Source: Candidatus Nitrospira neomarina
GTDB taxonomy: Bacteria > Nitrospirota > Nitrospiria > Nitrospirales > UBA8639
NCBI RefSeq assembly: GCF_032051675.1
Contig: NZ_CP116968.1
Coordinates: forward strand, 186,001 to 250,000
Length of the DNA: 64,000 nt
Direction of reading: 5' to 3'
Part shown: in pieces, positions 51,895 to 60,537 of the stretch
How positions within the stretch are numbered: position 1 is the stretch's first letter
Layout: every line of letters begins with the position of its first letter
Notes under the pieces: model-generated
What the model saw: only the letters and a program-made list of their open reading frames with translations
Database searches by the model: none
What the model was told of the DNA's origin: nothing
Translations under genes and position numbers: made by a program

Positions 51895-53927
51895 AGAAGC
51901 GACCGGGGGATTGCCAGCGCCCAGTCATGTCGTTTGATGAGTTGATCGCCATGATAGGCTTCCAATTCTCCCGCAAACTGAAAGGTTTCGGTCGTGGCGG
52001 TGAGCCGTGTCCGACACTCCAGCCAAATCGACCAGTCCCGCCGTTTCAAGTGGGCGGTCTGTGTTAATTCCGTCTGAGCCGACAACGCATCTGTTTCAAG
52101 AATGCGATACCGTTTAAAGAGGGTGTACCCCACATCGAGATCGATCTCTTCAATCCTGGCGTGAGATGCGCCGTCAAATTCTCCCCCGTCACTCCGTAAT
52201 GTGTAGACCATTTCGTTGCTGGCGAGATCGATCTCAATGGTTCGCCGCATGCTGAGTTGCCGGAGTTTTTTATGCGGGGTGCCGGGCGCAGCTTCGGGTG
52301 GCCCGAACGGCCGTAGGGCTTCGTCTTCCTGGCGGGGAGGTCGCACAGGTAGAGTCACATTGCTCATCCCGGTCCGGACGGTCATTGTCACAGGAAAGGG
52401 TGGCGGCCAGGCAATCGGCCAGTAACTGGTGGACAGAGCGAGCCTGATCCGGGAGCCCGGAGGGAACGCATGGGCGAAGTCGTTGAGTTGCACACGTACT
52501 TGATACCATTTGCCTGGCTCCAGGGGTTGGGGTGTTTCATGACTCTCGCGATGTGTGAGATTCAACAGCCCGTACGTGACACGCAGAACGGACCCGTCGG
52601 GAGCGACTTCTCCGAGACGGACAGCGATCATCGCAACCGTTTGATTGACGCACAGATCCAGTTCCACGACCGGTGCGCCTAAGACCTCAAGTCGTTCAGT
52701 GAGGGGATCACTATCGAAGACGAGCGACCCGCCATCGTCGGGTCGTTGATCCCGCGGCATTTCTCCATCCGCGCCGAATCCGCACCATTCTCCGGACCGG
52801 ACCCCGGTTGTCTGGGGTGAGCAAAACGACAACTCCGTGGATTTCTCAGGAATAGGAGAGAGATGTCCCGGTTCCAGAAACCACCGTTGTTCGCTGATGC
52901 GAGGGCTCGGCCAGGTCTCTTCCGCTACCCATCTGCCGGGCCATACGGCGTATTGGGGTTGCGGCGTCTGACTCTCTTGCATCCATACCCGAAAAGCGGG
53001 TTCATCCATGATTCCTGTCTTCTTCCCCTTCAGCCAGTGGTCCCACCACCGGACGGCTTCCTGCAAAAAGCCGATGGCCGGGCCGGGGACGCCGTCCTGC
53101 GGAAAGACATGGGCCCAGGGACCGATGAGCGATTTTTTCGGACAGGAGAGATGGCTCATCAATCGGGGGATGGCATTGGTATAGCCATCGGCCCAGCCTC
53201 CGATGGCATAGACCGGGCAGCGAATGGCGTCGTAGTTTTCGCACACCGACCCGTGTTTCCAATAATTATCTCGCGCTTGGTGTCGCATCCAGACCACGGG
53301 AAACGGTTCGAGATTGTTTAATCGTTGCTGCCACATCTCCCACCATTGGTCGCCGACAATTTCCGGATCGGGCGGCAGTGCCGAGTACAGCGTCAGCATG
53401 GAACCCCATTGCATATTTTCGTTCAGGAGGCAGCCGCCCATATAATGCGCGTCATCAGCGTACCGGTCATCCGTTGAACACAAGGTAATGATGGCTTTCA
53501 AATGAGACGGATTTCTGGCGGCGACCTGGAGCGCATTAAATCCGCCCCACGAAATCCCCATCATCCCGATCGCGCCCGAACACCAGGGTTGTTTCGCGAT
53601 CCAAGCAATGACTTCCAGTGCGTCGTCATGCTCCTGATGGGAGTATTCATCATGCATGATCCCTTCAGAGTCCCCCGAGCCTCGAATATCCACCCTGATA
53701 CTGGCATACCCATGCGCGGCAAAATACCGATGGATGGGCTCGTCCCGTGATCGCATAAAGTCCCGTTTGCGATAGGGGAGGTATTCAAAAATGGCCGGAA
53801 CCGGCTCCGTATCTGCTGACTTCGGCAACCAGATGCGTGCGGCGATCCGGCATCCGTCCGACATCGTAATCCAGGTGTTCTCGATTTCGGTAATGCGGTC
53901 GAGGATGGTGTAATCGATGAGCATCAC
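51891..53927 (-). CDS. CocE/NonD-type serine hydrolase (S15 peptidase family)
   Basis: 678 residues without a clear signal peptide. The N-terminal hydrolase domain has the nucleophile in GMMGISWGGFNALQVAA, and the candidate His in LIGPWAHVFPQ; the C-terminal jelly-roll (X-Pro dipeptidyl peptidase C domain) begins around LVFDSDPLTERLEVLGAP with GSRIRLALSTSYWP. Members cleave acyl or Xaa-Pro bonds, for example cocaine esterase and alpha-amino acid ester hydrolase. It starts 27 bases after the end of the ATP-grasp-like gene upstream on the same strand. Confidence 0.88.
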   Translation of the reverse strand: MMLIDYTILDRITEIENTWITMSDGCRIAARIWLPKSADTEPVPAIFEYLPYRKRDFMRSRDEPIHRYFAAHGYASIRVDIRGSGDSEGIMHDEYSHQEHDDALEVIAWIAKQPWCSGAIGMMGISWGGFNALQVAARNPSHLKAIITLCSTDDRYADDAHYMGGCLLNENMQWGSMLTLYSALPPDPEIVGDQWWEMWQQRLNNLEPFPVVWMRHQARDNYWKHGSVCENYDAIRCPVYAIGGWADGYTNAIPRLMSHLSCPKKSLIGPWAHVFPQDGVPGPAIGFLQEAVRWWDHWLKGKKTGIMDEPAFRVWMQESQTPQPQYAVWPGRWVAEETWPSPRISEQRWFLEPGHLSPIPEKSTELSFCSPQTTGVRSGEWCGFGADGEMPRDQRPDDGGSLVFDSDPLTERLEVLGAPVVELDLCVNQTVAMIAVRLGEVAPDGSVLRVTYGLLNLTHRESHETPQPLEPGKWYQVRVQLNDFAHAFPPGSRIRLALSTSYWPIAWPPPFPVTMTVRTGMSNVTLPVRPPRQEDEALRPFGPPEAAPGTPHKKLRQLSMRRTIEIDLASNEMVYTLRSDGGEFDGASHARIEEIDLDVGYTLFKRYRILETDALSAQTELTQTAHLKRRDWSIWLECRTRLTATTETFQFAGELEAYHGDQLIKRHDWALAIPRSLL

Positions 53928-53954
53928 AAATCTCTGAGTTTTTCGACAGTCTGT

Positions 53955-54926
53955 TTAATGCCGTTCCGCAACCGAGTCGCGGATAGTTTTGGGAGCGGGG
54001 AGGCGATTGGGTTGAAACTGATGGGTGGACCAAAAACTCAGCGCCAGCTTTTTTCTGACTTCGAATCCCGTTTCAAGATCCCAGCAGTTGACGATAGCCA
54101 GACGAAATCCGCCAGGGGGCATGGAGTGATCTTTCGGAGGTTTTTCTTCATGGAATGTGATTTGAATGCTGGAGACCTGTGGTGTTTGGCACAATTGAGC
54201 GATCACGTCTTTGGGTGGATGCTGATAATGGACACCATGGGCGCCAAACAAGACGACACTGTACCCTTCCTGTCGTTGGGAATCATCGAAATGCCATTGT
54301 TCTTTGGCATACAGCCGCACGAGCGATTCAATCCAACCGGTCCCGTACAAATCCGGCCATTGGTCTGCGAATCGTAAATGCACCTCGATGATTTTGCCGC
54401 CGATCGTCTCAAAGTTGATCATGCCGGTGTACCCGGCCAGATGCCGGTGCAGCCAGTCCCCACAGTAGGCTTCGATGGTTGGAAATGGCGTTGCCAACAC
54501 CGTCCAATAATCGAACATTCCTCCTTCCAGCGGTTTGCCGGTGGCATGTCGCCACCAATGGGGTTCGCCCTCCACCACGGCGACGTCGCTGGACACATGA
54601 TCCCCCTGAAGTAACGGCATCCACATGTGCCCCGGTCGTTCCAAATGTTTGTATTCCTTTAACGAGCGTAAGACACGGCTTCCCGCACCCATGCCTCGCA
54701 TGTTGTAAATCGGTTTTGAAAACACGGGAAAGAAGGATGGATCCAACCCGTGCGGAGCACACGGCAGGTTCTGGCTCTCGGCAATCATCAGTTTGTTATA
54801 GATCCACTTGTATTGTGGGTACCACGCCCAGGCGTCGCCGTCTTCGGTAGGGATGTTGACTTCCGGCGGGCATGGAATGCCCTCGAAATACTGCATGCGC
54901 CAGGGGTCGGCTTCACAAATCGGCAT
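53955..54926 (-). CDS. uncharacterised protein with ATP-grasp-like C-terminal motif
   Basis: 323 residues, AAAGGAT about ten bases before ATG 54926. Trp- and Tyr-rich N-terminus (AWAWYPQYKWIYNKLMIAES). The segment YTGMINFETIGGKIIEVHLR looks like the metal-binding end of an ATP-grasp fold (acidic Glu in NFE, EVH in place of ExN). No clear Walker-type ATP loop is visible. It is upstream of CocE in the same minus-strand unit. With the opposite ATP-grasp gene at 50866 this suggests a small ligase-hydrolase module for a peptide-like compound, but that is speculation. Confidence 0.6.
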   Translation of the reverse strand: MPICEADPWRMQYFEGIPCPPEVNIPTEDGDAWAWYPQYKWIYNKLMIAESQNLPCAPHGLDPSFFPVFSKPIYNMRGMGAGSRVLRSLKEYKHLERPGHMWMPLLQGDHVSSDVAVVEGEPHWWRHATGKPLEGGMFDYWTVLATPFPTIEAYCGDWLHRHLAGYTGMINFETIGGKIIEVHLRFADQWPDLYGTGWIESLVRLYAKEQWHFDDSQRQEGYSVVLFGAHGVHYQHPPKDVIAQLCQTPQVSSIQITFHEEKPPKDHSMPPGGFRLAIVNCWDLETGFEVRKKLALSFWSTHQFQPNRLPAPKTIRDSVAERH

Positions 54927-55402
54927 GCTCGTTTCATCCTTTCATAATGTATCCGACATGGAACCCCTACCATACTAATTGAGATAAAGTCATGCAATAC
55001 AATTGTTTGCTTCCGTCGGAGGCAGGTTCATCCCATTGGCTTATTCCCGGGAGATTCTCTTTTCTAAGCTTTCAACCATCCCCCACAACTAATCTTTTGA
55101 ACAATCGCACAGCTCTCCGGTGACTTCTCCTGCCAGATCAGCCACAAATGGAAATAACCCAACAACCAATTTTGTTCATAAGGGTCCTCAGATTTTTCTG
55201 CGACCAGACGAATCCCCGGTCGAAAAGAGAAAAGTATCCATTCCAATCAGAATGATAATGTTTCATGATGTCAGGAGTCCTGTCCAAATTTTTTGAACTC
55301 TCAGGTAGTTCGAAGAAAGAATCGATAAATCTGAGTAGGTCATCGGAATACATCCATTCTTTTACCCATCATAACGATCACCTTTAATAGAGAGGATCTC
55401 CC
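54927..55402. other. 476-base intergenic region, possible gene remains
   Basis: Two overlapping minus-strand frames (55138-55353 and 55064-55246) give fairly protein-like sequence in different frames but no clear ribosome site, perhaps a frameshifted gene relic. Part of this sequence (AAAAGTATCCATTCCAATC near 55228) recurs with few changes near 58192. Confidence 0.35.
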
Positions 55403-55807
55403 ATGAGTTTTTTTAGCAAAATTCTAAATAAGCTCGGTTTCAGCGGTTCCGAAGCACAGGCTGCTCCTGCCCCAGAGTCACCTGGCCAAAAACCCCCGGC
55501 TCCGCAGGCCGCCCCGGCTTCTCCTGCTCCTTCACCTGGAACCACGGAGGTGGATGTCAAAGGAAAACTTGAAGGTCTTGCAGCCTCAAACCCCCAAAAG
55601 CTTAATTGGAAAACGTCGATTGTGGATCTGCTCAAGCTCCTGGATCTCGATAGCAGCCTGGCGGCTCGTAAGGAACTGGCAACCGAACTTGGGTGTCCTG
55701 CAGACAAGATGAAGGATTCCGCGCAGATGAATATGTGGCTCCACAAGACGGTGCTCCAAAAACTTGCCGAGAATGGGGGCAATATTCCGAAGGAACTTTT
55801 AGACTAG
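55403..55807 (+). CDS. DUF3597-family protein
   Basis: 134 residues; GAGAGGAT five bases before ATG 55403. It opens with MSFFSKILNKLGF, has a Pro/Ala-rich linker (APAPESPGQKPPAPQAAPAS) and then the DUF3597 domain (DVKGKLEGLAASNPQKLNWK, TSIVDLLKLLDLDSS, ELGCPADKMKDSAQMNMWLH, ending NGGNIPKELLD). This family has a LysM-like or helical fold and unknown function, and is found in many Gram-negatives. No membrane segment; probably cytosolic. No neighbour on the same strand is close. Confidence 0.87.
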   Translation: MSFFSKILNKLGFSGSEAQAAPAPESPGQKPPAPQAAPASPAPSPGTTEVDVKGKLEGLAASNPQKLNWKTSIVDLLKLLDLDSSLAARKELATELGCPADKMKDSAQMNMWLHKTVLQKLAENGGNIPKELLD

Positions 55808-56230
55808 TGGCGTGAGGAACTAGAAGAACGAGACCTGCCTATGGAGGCATTTGCTGAAATCGAAGTCGGTGAACATCCAGTGCAAAGGATTTTGATTCAG
55901 CTGGGGTCACTAAGGAGTCTGATCTGATGGCCGGGTAAGGCATAGGATGCCGTGGAATCCCCACTTCATCTATGAGCACCGCCATATCGGTAAAACTTCC
56001 GACGTTCGTGATTATTTTTGATATCTGGGATGTGACGGTTTTCGTCGATTCACTAGAAGCTGCGCCGCCTGAGATGGATGCAACTCACCGGCTTCTTTAG
56101 TCTACCCCCTTGCCAGGCTTGAAAAGTGATGCAGTGCAAACGCGCCACACTTCTTATTCAAGAGGGATGGTGGGGATGATCGATGATGCGGAATCGTATG
56201 TCACCGCTGTGAGACGTAAAGGTATCAGAC
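55808..56230. other. 423-base intergenic region, likely degenerate
   Basis: No intact gene. The right end may contain further frameshifted codons of the channel fragment that begins at 56231. Confidence 0.4.
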
Positions 56231-56422
56231 GTGGACAAGGCCGGCATCGATATGCCGTATGAGACGCAGGTCCAGCTATTTCATGATCAAACGGAAAGTA
56301 TGGACGGTGATCGCGCTACGCAGCGCCAAGGATGGCCTGCACCCAAGGACGGAACGACCCAGCCAGGCTGGAAAGCAGAGGCAACGCAGCGAGAGGCACT
56401 CACCATAAAATCATCGCAATAA
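56231..56422 (+). pseudogene. C-terminal fragment of an MscS-type channel
   Basis: The 63-codon frame contains DKAGIDMPYETQVQLFHDQ followed by TESMDGDRATQRQGWPAP, which matches the C-terminal end of a subgroup of MscS mechanosensitive channels (GIDMPxxTQVxLFHDQTE and GDRxRQREGWP). The membrane helices and beta domain are not present upstream. The next MscS-type gene in the window (62330) belongs to a different subgroup. Confidence 0.65.
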
Positions 56423-56678
56423 GGCGCAAACGTTTTCGCCAGGCCACGAGAGTCGCCACCTATGTCCATGATAGACCGAGGGGGAGTACAACTAGGCAAG
56501 CCCTCTGAGGTAGAGATCTAAAATCATGTTAGTCCCACGGAACGAGGAAAAGAGAGACGAATCAAAATGACTCCTCTTGAAGCTGTGGGGTATCGAGAGA
56601 AAATTATAGAAATCTGGAATTATTTCACGAATATGCCATGAACCTAGCAAGGTCCTTGGCTCCAGCAAAAAGGAAATA
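56423..56678. other. 256-base intergenic region
   Basis: Nothing recognised except the leader of yjbQ with AAGGA near its end. Confidence 0.4.
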
Positions 56679-57086
56679 ATGGATACTTTACAAGTGCAAA
56701 CAAAGAACCTCAAGGATATTGTGGATCTCACTCCGAAACTGAATAGGATCATCCAAAATGCGGATTTTCAGAATGGCTTGTGCCACGTTTTTCTCCCTCA
56801 TACCACTGCGGCCCTGACAACTGGAGAAATCGGAGAAGGCACGGAAAAAGACTTACTCGAAGTCGCCGAAAAAATCATCCCTCAGATTAGATTCCGTCAT
56901 GCCCATGATCCCTCCCATGCGTGGTCTCATATGGCGGCCTCCCTGATCGGAGCGTCCCTGACTTTGCCCGTGATGGATGGTGAGTTGCGTGTAGGCACCT
57001 GGCAATCGGTGTTATTGGTAGAACTCGATGGCCCGCGGGAACGCCAGCTCGTGGTGGGCTTAGCTCCTACAGCGGGAAGCCAATGA
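56679..57086 (+). CDS. YjbQ-family protein
   Basis: 135 residues of the UPF0047/YjbQ family, about the usual length. Family residues: FLPHTTAALTTGE, HAHDPSHAWSHMAASLIG and ELRVGTWQSVLLVELDGPRE. The three histidines near the centre probably bind a metal or phosphate. E. coli YjbQ has a weak thiamine-phosphate synthase activity but its physiological role is unsettled. AAGGA precedes ATG 56679. No operon partner. Confidence 0.92.
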   Translation: MDTLQVQTKNLKDIVDLTPKLNRIIQNADFQNGLCHVFLPHTTAALTTGEIGEGTEKDLLEVAEKIIPQIRFRHAHDPSHAWSHMAASLIGASLTLPVMDGELRVGTWQSVLLVELDGPRERQLVVGLAPTAGSQ

Positions 57087-57163
57087 CATTGAGAATTCCA
57101 GGTTGAGGGGAATGTGAAATGGCCTTCATGCGTGAGCATAGTGGCCCAGGGCAAAATCATGGG

Positions 57164-57712
57164 TTACCGGATTCCTAACATCCAGGATCTGTCCTGGAAG
57201 TTTTTCAAGTCCTCAACTGCTTGAATTCCAATCCTCATTGCATCATGAAGCAGATCACGAAGTTCCGTGGTCAATTCCAACAAGGCAGGCCTGTCAATGT
57301 CCTTTGAGCCTGTCGTGATGTTGTCCTTCATCTCCTCAAGGGCATGGATATCCTCAATAACGGATTTCGCTTTGGTGTAAAAATCTGCAACGGCAGCACT
57401 CCGATCTGTCAGCAAACCGATTTTATTCGCTAAGCTATTAAACACCGGGAAATAATTTTCGGAAATTCTTGGTGAAAAAATATCGTTGGCGGTCAGCTGA
57501 TGGGCCGGGTCGGAAAGTTTCTGAATGATTTTTTCAAGATGTTGCAGGTACCGTCGTTTTAAGACAATTTCGATGATGGCGGCGATCTCTCCCTGTATGG
57601 CAAGGGCGATGCCTTTGCCTTCTTTGAAGGTGGCGTATCGCCTGACGGCTGCATTGATGACGCCCCCAAGCAGCGCTCCGAGGAGAAGCCAGATCACAGC
57701 ATTGTCTCTCAT
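57164..57712 (-). CDS. membrane-anchored helical protein, function unknown
   Basis: 182 residues: an N-terminal membrane helix (AVIWLLLGALLGGVINAAV) followed by a helix-rich cytosolic domain containing ALAIQGEIAAIIEIVLKRRY, then long helices (ALEEMKDNITTGSKD and LLELTTELRDLLHDAMR). No family recognised. Convergent to yjbQ, so probably a single-gene unit. Its ribosome site is weak (AGGAATGC). Confidence 0.6.
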   Translation of the reverse strand: MRDNAVIWLLLGALLGGVINAAVRRYATFKEGKGIALAIQGEIAAIIEIVLKRRYLQHLEKIIQKLSDPAHQLTANDIFSPRISENYFPVFNSLANKIGLLTDRSAAVADFYTKAKSVIEDIHALEEMKDNITTGSKDIDRPALLELTTELRDLLHDAMRIGIQAVEDLKNFQDRSWMLGIR

Positions 57713-58319
57713 GCATTCCTTTTTTTTATGCGGAGAAGAGTTGTCCCGGAGGGTTTTCCTCCCGGGTCTTCTTAAATTAGAACTTTACGGGACTTTTTGC
57801 AAGATTCTGCCGGGAACGGTTAGATGCCTCACTGCCTTTCCCATCTTTCCAGATCCACAACTGATCGTATTCTCCCAATTAAGAGGAACCCGCTTTTGGT
57901 CTTCTCACCTGGGTGCAGATCATCCCTTTGTTCAGGATGACCCTCCCATCGCAGAGAACCCCATTCACGGGTTGTTCGTGAAGGAGAAAAAGGGATTGAG
58001 TGATATCTCATGCTGCAATGGTTCGGAATTACTTGTTCCTGGGAAGAGCCTCTTAGTCGACCGGGTTGATCATTACTGTCGCTTGCCAGAGTCGTTATCT
58101 CACAAGTGAAGAAATTTTTCTGAGGTCTGGAAACGGTTCAATATGAGGGCTGGAGATGGCATGGGAACAGACGAATTTTCTAATGGAAATGGAAAAGTAT
58201 CCATTTCAATCCATTGAGAACGTCATTTTATAATGTAAATGCCGGGCAACGTCTCTGAGGTGTTAAGGCTTAACGCATTGCACTTCAGGATTAATTGGGC
58301 ATAGAGGGCTGAAAATCGT
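57713..58319. other. 607-base intergenic region
   Basis: No gene recognised. The end contains GAGGG nine bases before the GTG start of topoisomerase IB, and a sequence near 58192 related to that at 55228. Confidence 0.45.
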
Positions 58320-59435
58320 GTGACAGCTAAGGCATCACCTGCACCCGTAGATCATCCGATTATTTCGGCGAAAGCTGCCGGACTCCGCTATGTCACGGAC
58401 GAGTGCCCGGGGTTGGTCCGAAAACGAACAGGAAAAGGATTTCGTTATGTCGCACATAATGGCAAACACGTCCGTAATCCTGACGTATTAGGGCGCATTA
58501 AGGCTTTGGCCATTCCGCCTGCCTGGCAGGATGTGTGGGTGTGTTTGCACCCGGACGGACACCTTCAGGCGACGGGCCGGGATGCGAGAGGCCGTAAGCA
58601 ATATCGATATCATCCGCAATGGCGGAGAATCCGGGATGAGGTTAAATATGAACATTTGACGGCTTTTGCTCAAGCCTTGCCCCGAATTCGGAGGATCGTC
58701 AAGCGGGATCTTTCTCAAAAAGGTTTACCGCGAACCAAAATTCTGGCGACGGTCGTCCGGCTTCTTGAAACTTCTTTAATTCGAGTCGGGAATGAAGCCT
58801 ATGCGCGTGACAATGAGTCCTTCGGATTAACGACCATGAGGGACCGGCATGTCAATGTGAAGGGCTCTACCCTCACATTTCAATTTAAAGGGAAAAGTGG
58901 TATCGATCATGCCGTCGATCTTACCGATCCGCGGTTAGCGAAAATTGTCAGGCAATCGCAAGAGCTCCCCGGCTATGAACTCTTTCAATATCTCGATGAA
59001 AATGGTGCCAAACAATCCATCGAATCAACCGATGTGAACGCGTATCTCAGGGAGATGACCGGACAGGATTTTACCGCCAAAGATTTTCGCACGTGGGCAG
59101 GGACAGTCCTGGCGGCCAGAGCGCTTCAGGAGTTTCAATCGTTTGACTCCCAGGCTCAGGCAAAACGAAATGTGGTACGGGCCATCGAGTCTGTGGCCAA
59201 ACGACTGGGTAATACGAAAGCGGTCTGTCAGAAATGTTATGTCCACCCTCAAGTGCTGAATGCGTATATGGAAGGCACTCTCCTTCAAACACTTCGCAAA
59301 CGGGTGAATCGGGAGCTTTCTCAATCGCTTCGCGGTTTACCTGCGGAGGAAGCGGCTGTTTTGACGTTGCTTCAACAGCAATTAAAGTCTGAGAAACGGC
59401 CAAACAAGAACACATCCAGGAAGGGAAAGGTGTAA
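58320..59435 (+). CDS. DNA topoisomerase IB (poxvirus type)
   Basis: 371 residues from GTG 58320 with GAGGG nine bases upstream. N-terminal domain: GLRYVTDECPGLVRKRTGKG, then the core with TKILATVVRLLETSLIRVGN and ARDNESFGLTTMRDRHV. The catalytic Tyr is about residue 307 in CQKCYVHPQVL, with Arg and Lys upstream. The enzyme forms a 3'-phosphotyrosyl link and relaxes DNA supercoils without ATP. Bacterial copies occur in scattered soil and environmental groups. The length (371) is a little above the usual 310-350. Confidence 0.92.
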   Translation: MTAKASPAPVDHPIISAKAAGLRYVTDECPGLVRKRTGKGFRYVAHNGKHVRNPDVLGRIKALAIPPAWQDVWVCLHPDGHLQATGRDARGRKQYRYHPQWRRIRDEVKYEHLTAFAQALPRIRRIVKRDLSQKGLPRTKILATVVRLLETSLIRVGNEAYARDNESFGLTTMRDRHVNVKGSTLTFQFKGKSGIDHAVDLTDPRLAKIVRQSQELPGYELFQYLDENGAKQSIESTDVNAYLREMTGQDFTAKDFRTWAGTVLAARALQEFQSFDSQAQAKRNVVRAIESVAKRLGNTKAVCQKCYVHPQVLNAYMEGTLLQTLRKRVNRELSQSLRGLPAEEAAVLTLLQQQLKSEKRPNKNTSRKGKV

Positions 59436-59533
59436 TGCATCGCCGACTGGTTGTCCTTATGTGTCCATTCTCGAACAAATACTCCCGGGGCTCCGACAGA
59501 TCAAATTTTTTACATGATCAGGAGAAAGTTTAA

Positions 59534-60190
59534 ATGATACGAGTGGTAATTTTTGATGTTGATGGCACGCTTATGGATACGAATTATTTACATGTGGAGG
59601 CCTGGGCCCGTGCTTTTTCGGAAGTCAAGCATCCCGTTCCGCGTGCCGCAATCCATCGTCAGATTGGTAAGGGGTCGGACTTGATGCTGGGTGCGCTTCT
59701 TCCGGATGAGGCCATCCACGGACGGGCTAATGAATTACACAGCCAATTTTTTGACGAGTTGAAGGATCATACCTATCCTTTGCCTGGAGCCAAAGAAATC
59801 CTTGCGACCCTCTCATCGCAAGACATCGGCATCTGGCTGGCGACGAGCGCGAAGTCTGAAGAATTGGAACATCATGTTCAAGCACTTGAGGCGAAGGATA
59901 AGCTGGCCGGGCTGGTGTCTTCGGCGGATGTCGACAGTGCGAAACCCGCACCGGATATTTTTCAACTAACTCTGGAGCGGGCTGGATGTTCCCCGAAGGA
60001 GAGCATTGTGGTCGGTGACACGATTTGGGACATTCAATCCGCTCAAGGTTGCGGGCTTCAGACGATTGCGGTCAGAACAGGAGGAGCCTTTAGTCGAGAG
60101 GAACTCCATGCGGCTGGAGCGGTGGCTGTATACCAGGATTGTGCAGAGCTTCTGGCATCCGGGTTTCCCATTACATTTGAGGCGAGGTAG
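59534..60190 (+). CDS. HAD-superfamily phosphatase
   Basis: 218 residues; AGGAG nine bases before ATG 59534. HAD motifs: I FDVDGTLMDTN, II LATSAKSEE (Thr/Ser), III Lys in DSAKPAPDIFQ, IV VVGDTIWDI. The helical cap between motifs I and II (VEAWARAFSEVKHPVP) is like that of phosphoglycolate phosphatase and beta-phosphoglucomutase. A sugar or glycolate phosphate substrate is likely but not fixed. About 100 bases downstream of topoisomerase IB, so transcription with it is possible. Confidence 0.88.
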   Translation: MIRVVIFDVDGTLMDTNYLHVEAWARAFSEVKHPVPRAAIHRQIGKGSDLMLGALLPDEAIHGRANELHSQFFDELKDHTYPLPGAKEILATLSSQDIGIWLATSAKSEELEHHVQALEAKDKLAGLVSSADVDSAKPAPDIFQLTLERAGCSPKESIVVGDTIWDIQSAQGCGLQTIAVRTGGAFSREELHAAGAVAVYQDCAELLASGFPITFEAR

Positions 60191-60230
60191 GAAGTTGGGG
60201 GCTTTCTGGAAACATCACGAGTCAGTGAGG

Positions 60231-60260
60231 AAAAAAACTGTTCCCGACGATCGGGGGAAC
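60231..60260 (-). terminator. rho-independent terminator of glsB
   Basis: On the minus strand GTTCCC...GGGAAC forms a stem (extended by CGA/TCG) followed by AG and seven T residues, beginning 10 bases after the glsB stop. Confidence 0.75.
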
Positions 60261-60270
60261 ATCGCTGACG

Positions 60271-60525
60271 TCATGTGTCCCCACGTCGGGTAATCGCCCG
60301 ATAAAGCCAGAGAAACAGGATGGCCCCGATCACGGCCATCACAAACCCGACGGGATCGTCCTGCCCATACATGCCGACCATTCGCCCGAGCATCCCCCCG
60401 AAGAGCGCCCCAATGATACCGATTGCGACAGTGGCGAGAAATCCTCCAGGATCTTTGCCGGGCATTAAGAGTTTTCCCACTACTCCCACAATTAACCCAA
60501 AAACGATCCAACCGATGACACCCAT
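60271..60525 (-). CDS. GlsB/YeaQ/YmgE-type membrane protein
   Basis: 84 residues with three hydrophobic helices, family signature GWIVFGLIVGVVGKLLMPG at the start, then DPGGFLATVAIGIIGALFGG with glycine-rich helix packing. GlsB/YeaQ proteins are induced by general stress; their biochemical role is not known. It follows the AI-2E transporter by 12 bases on the minus strand and ends in a strong terminator, so the two form one operon. Confidence 0.92.
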   Translation of the reverse strand: MGVIGWIVFGLIVGVVGKLLMPGKDPGGFLATVAIGIIGALFGGMLGRMVGMYGQDDPVGFVMAVIGAILFLWLYRAITRRGDT

Positions 60526-60537
60526 CCTTCACCCCTC

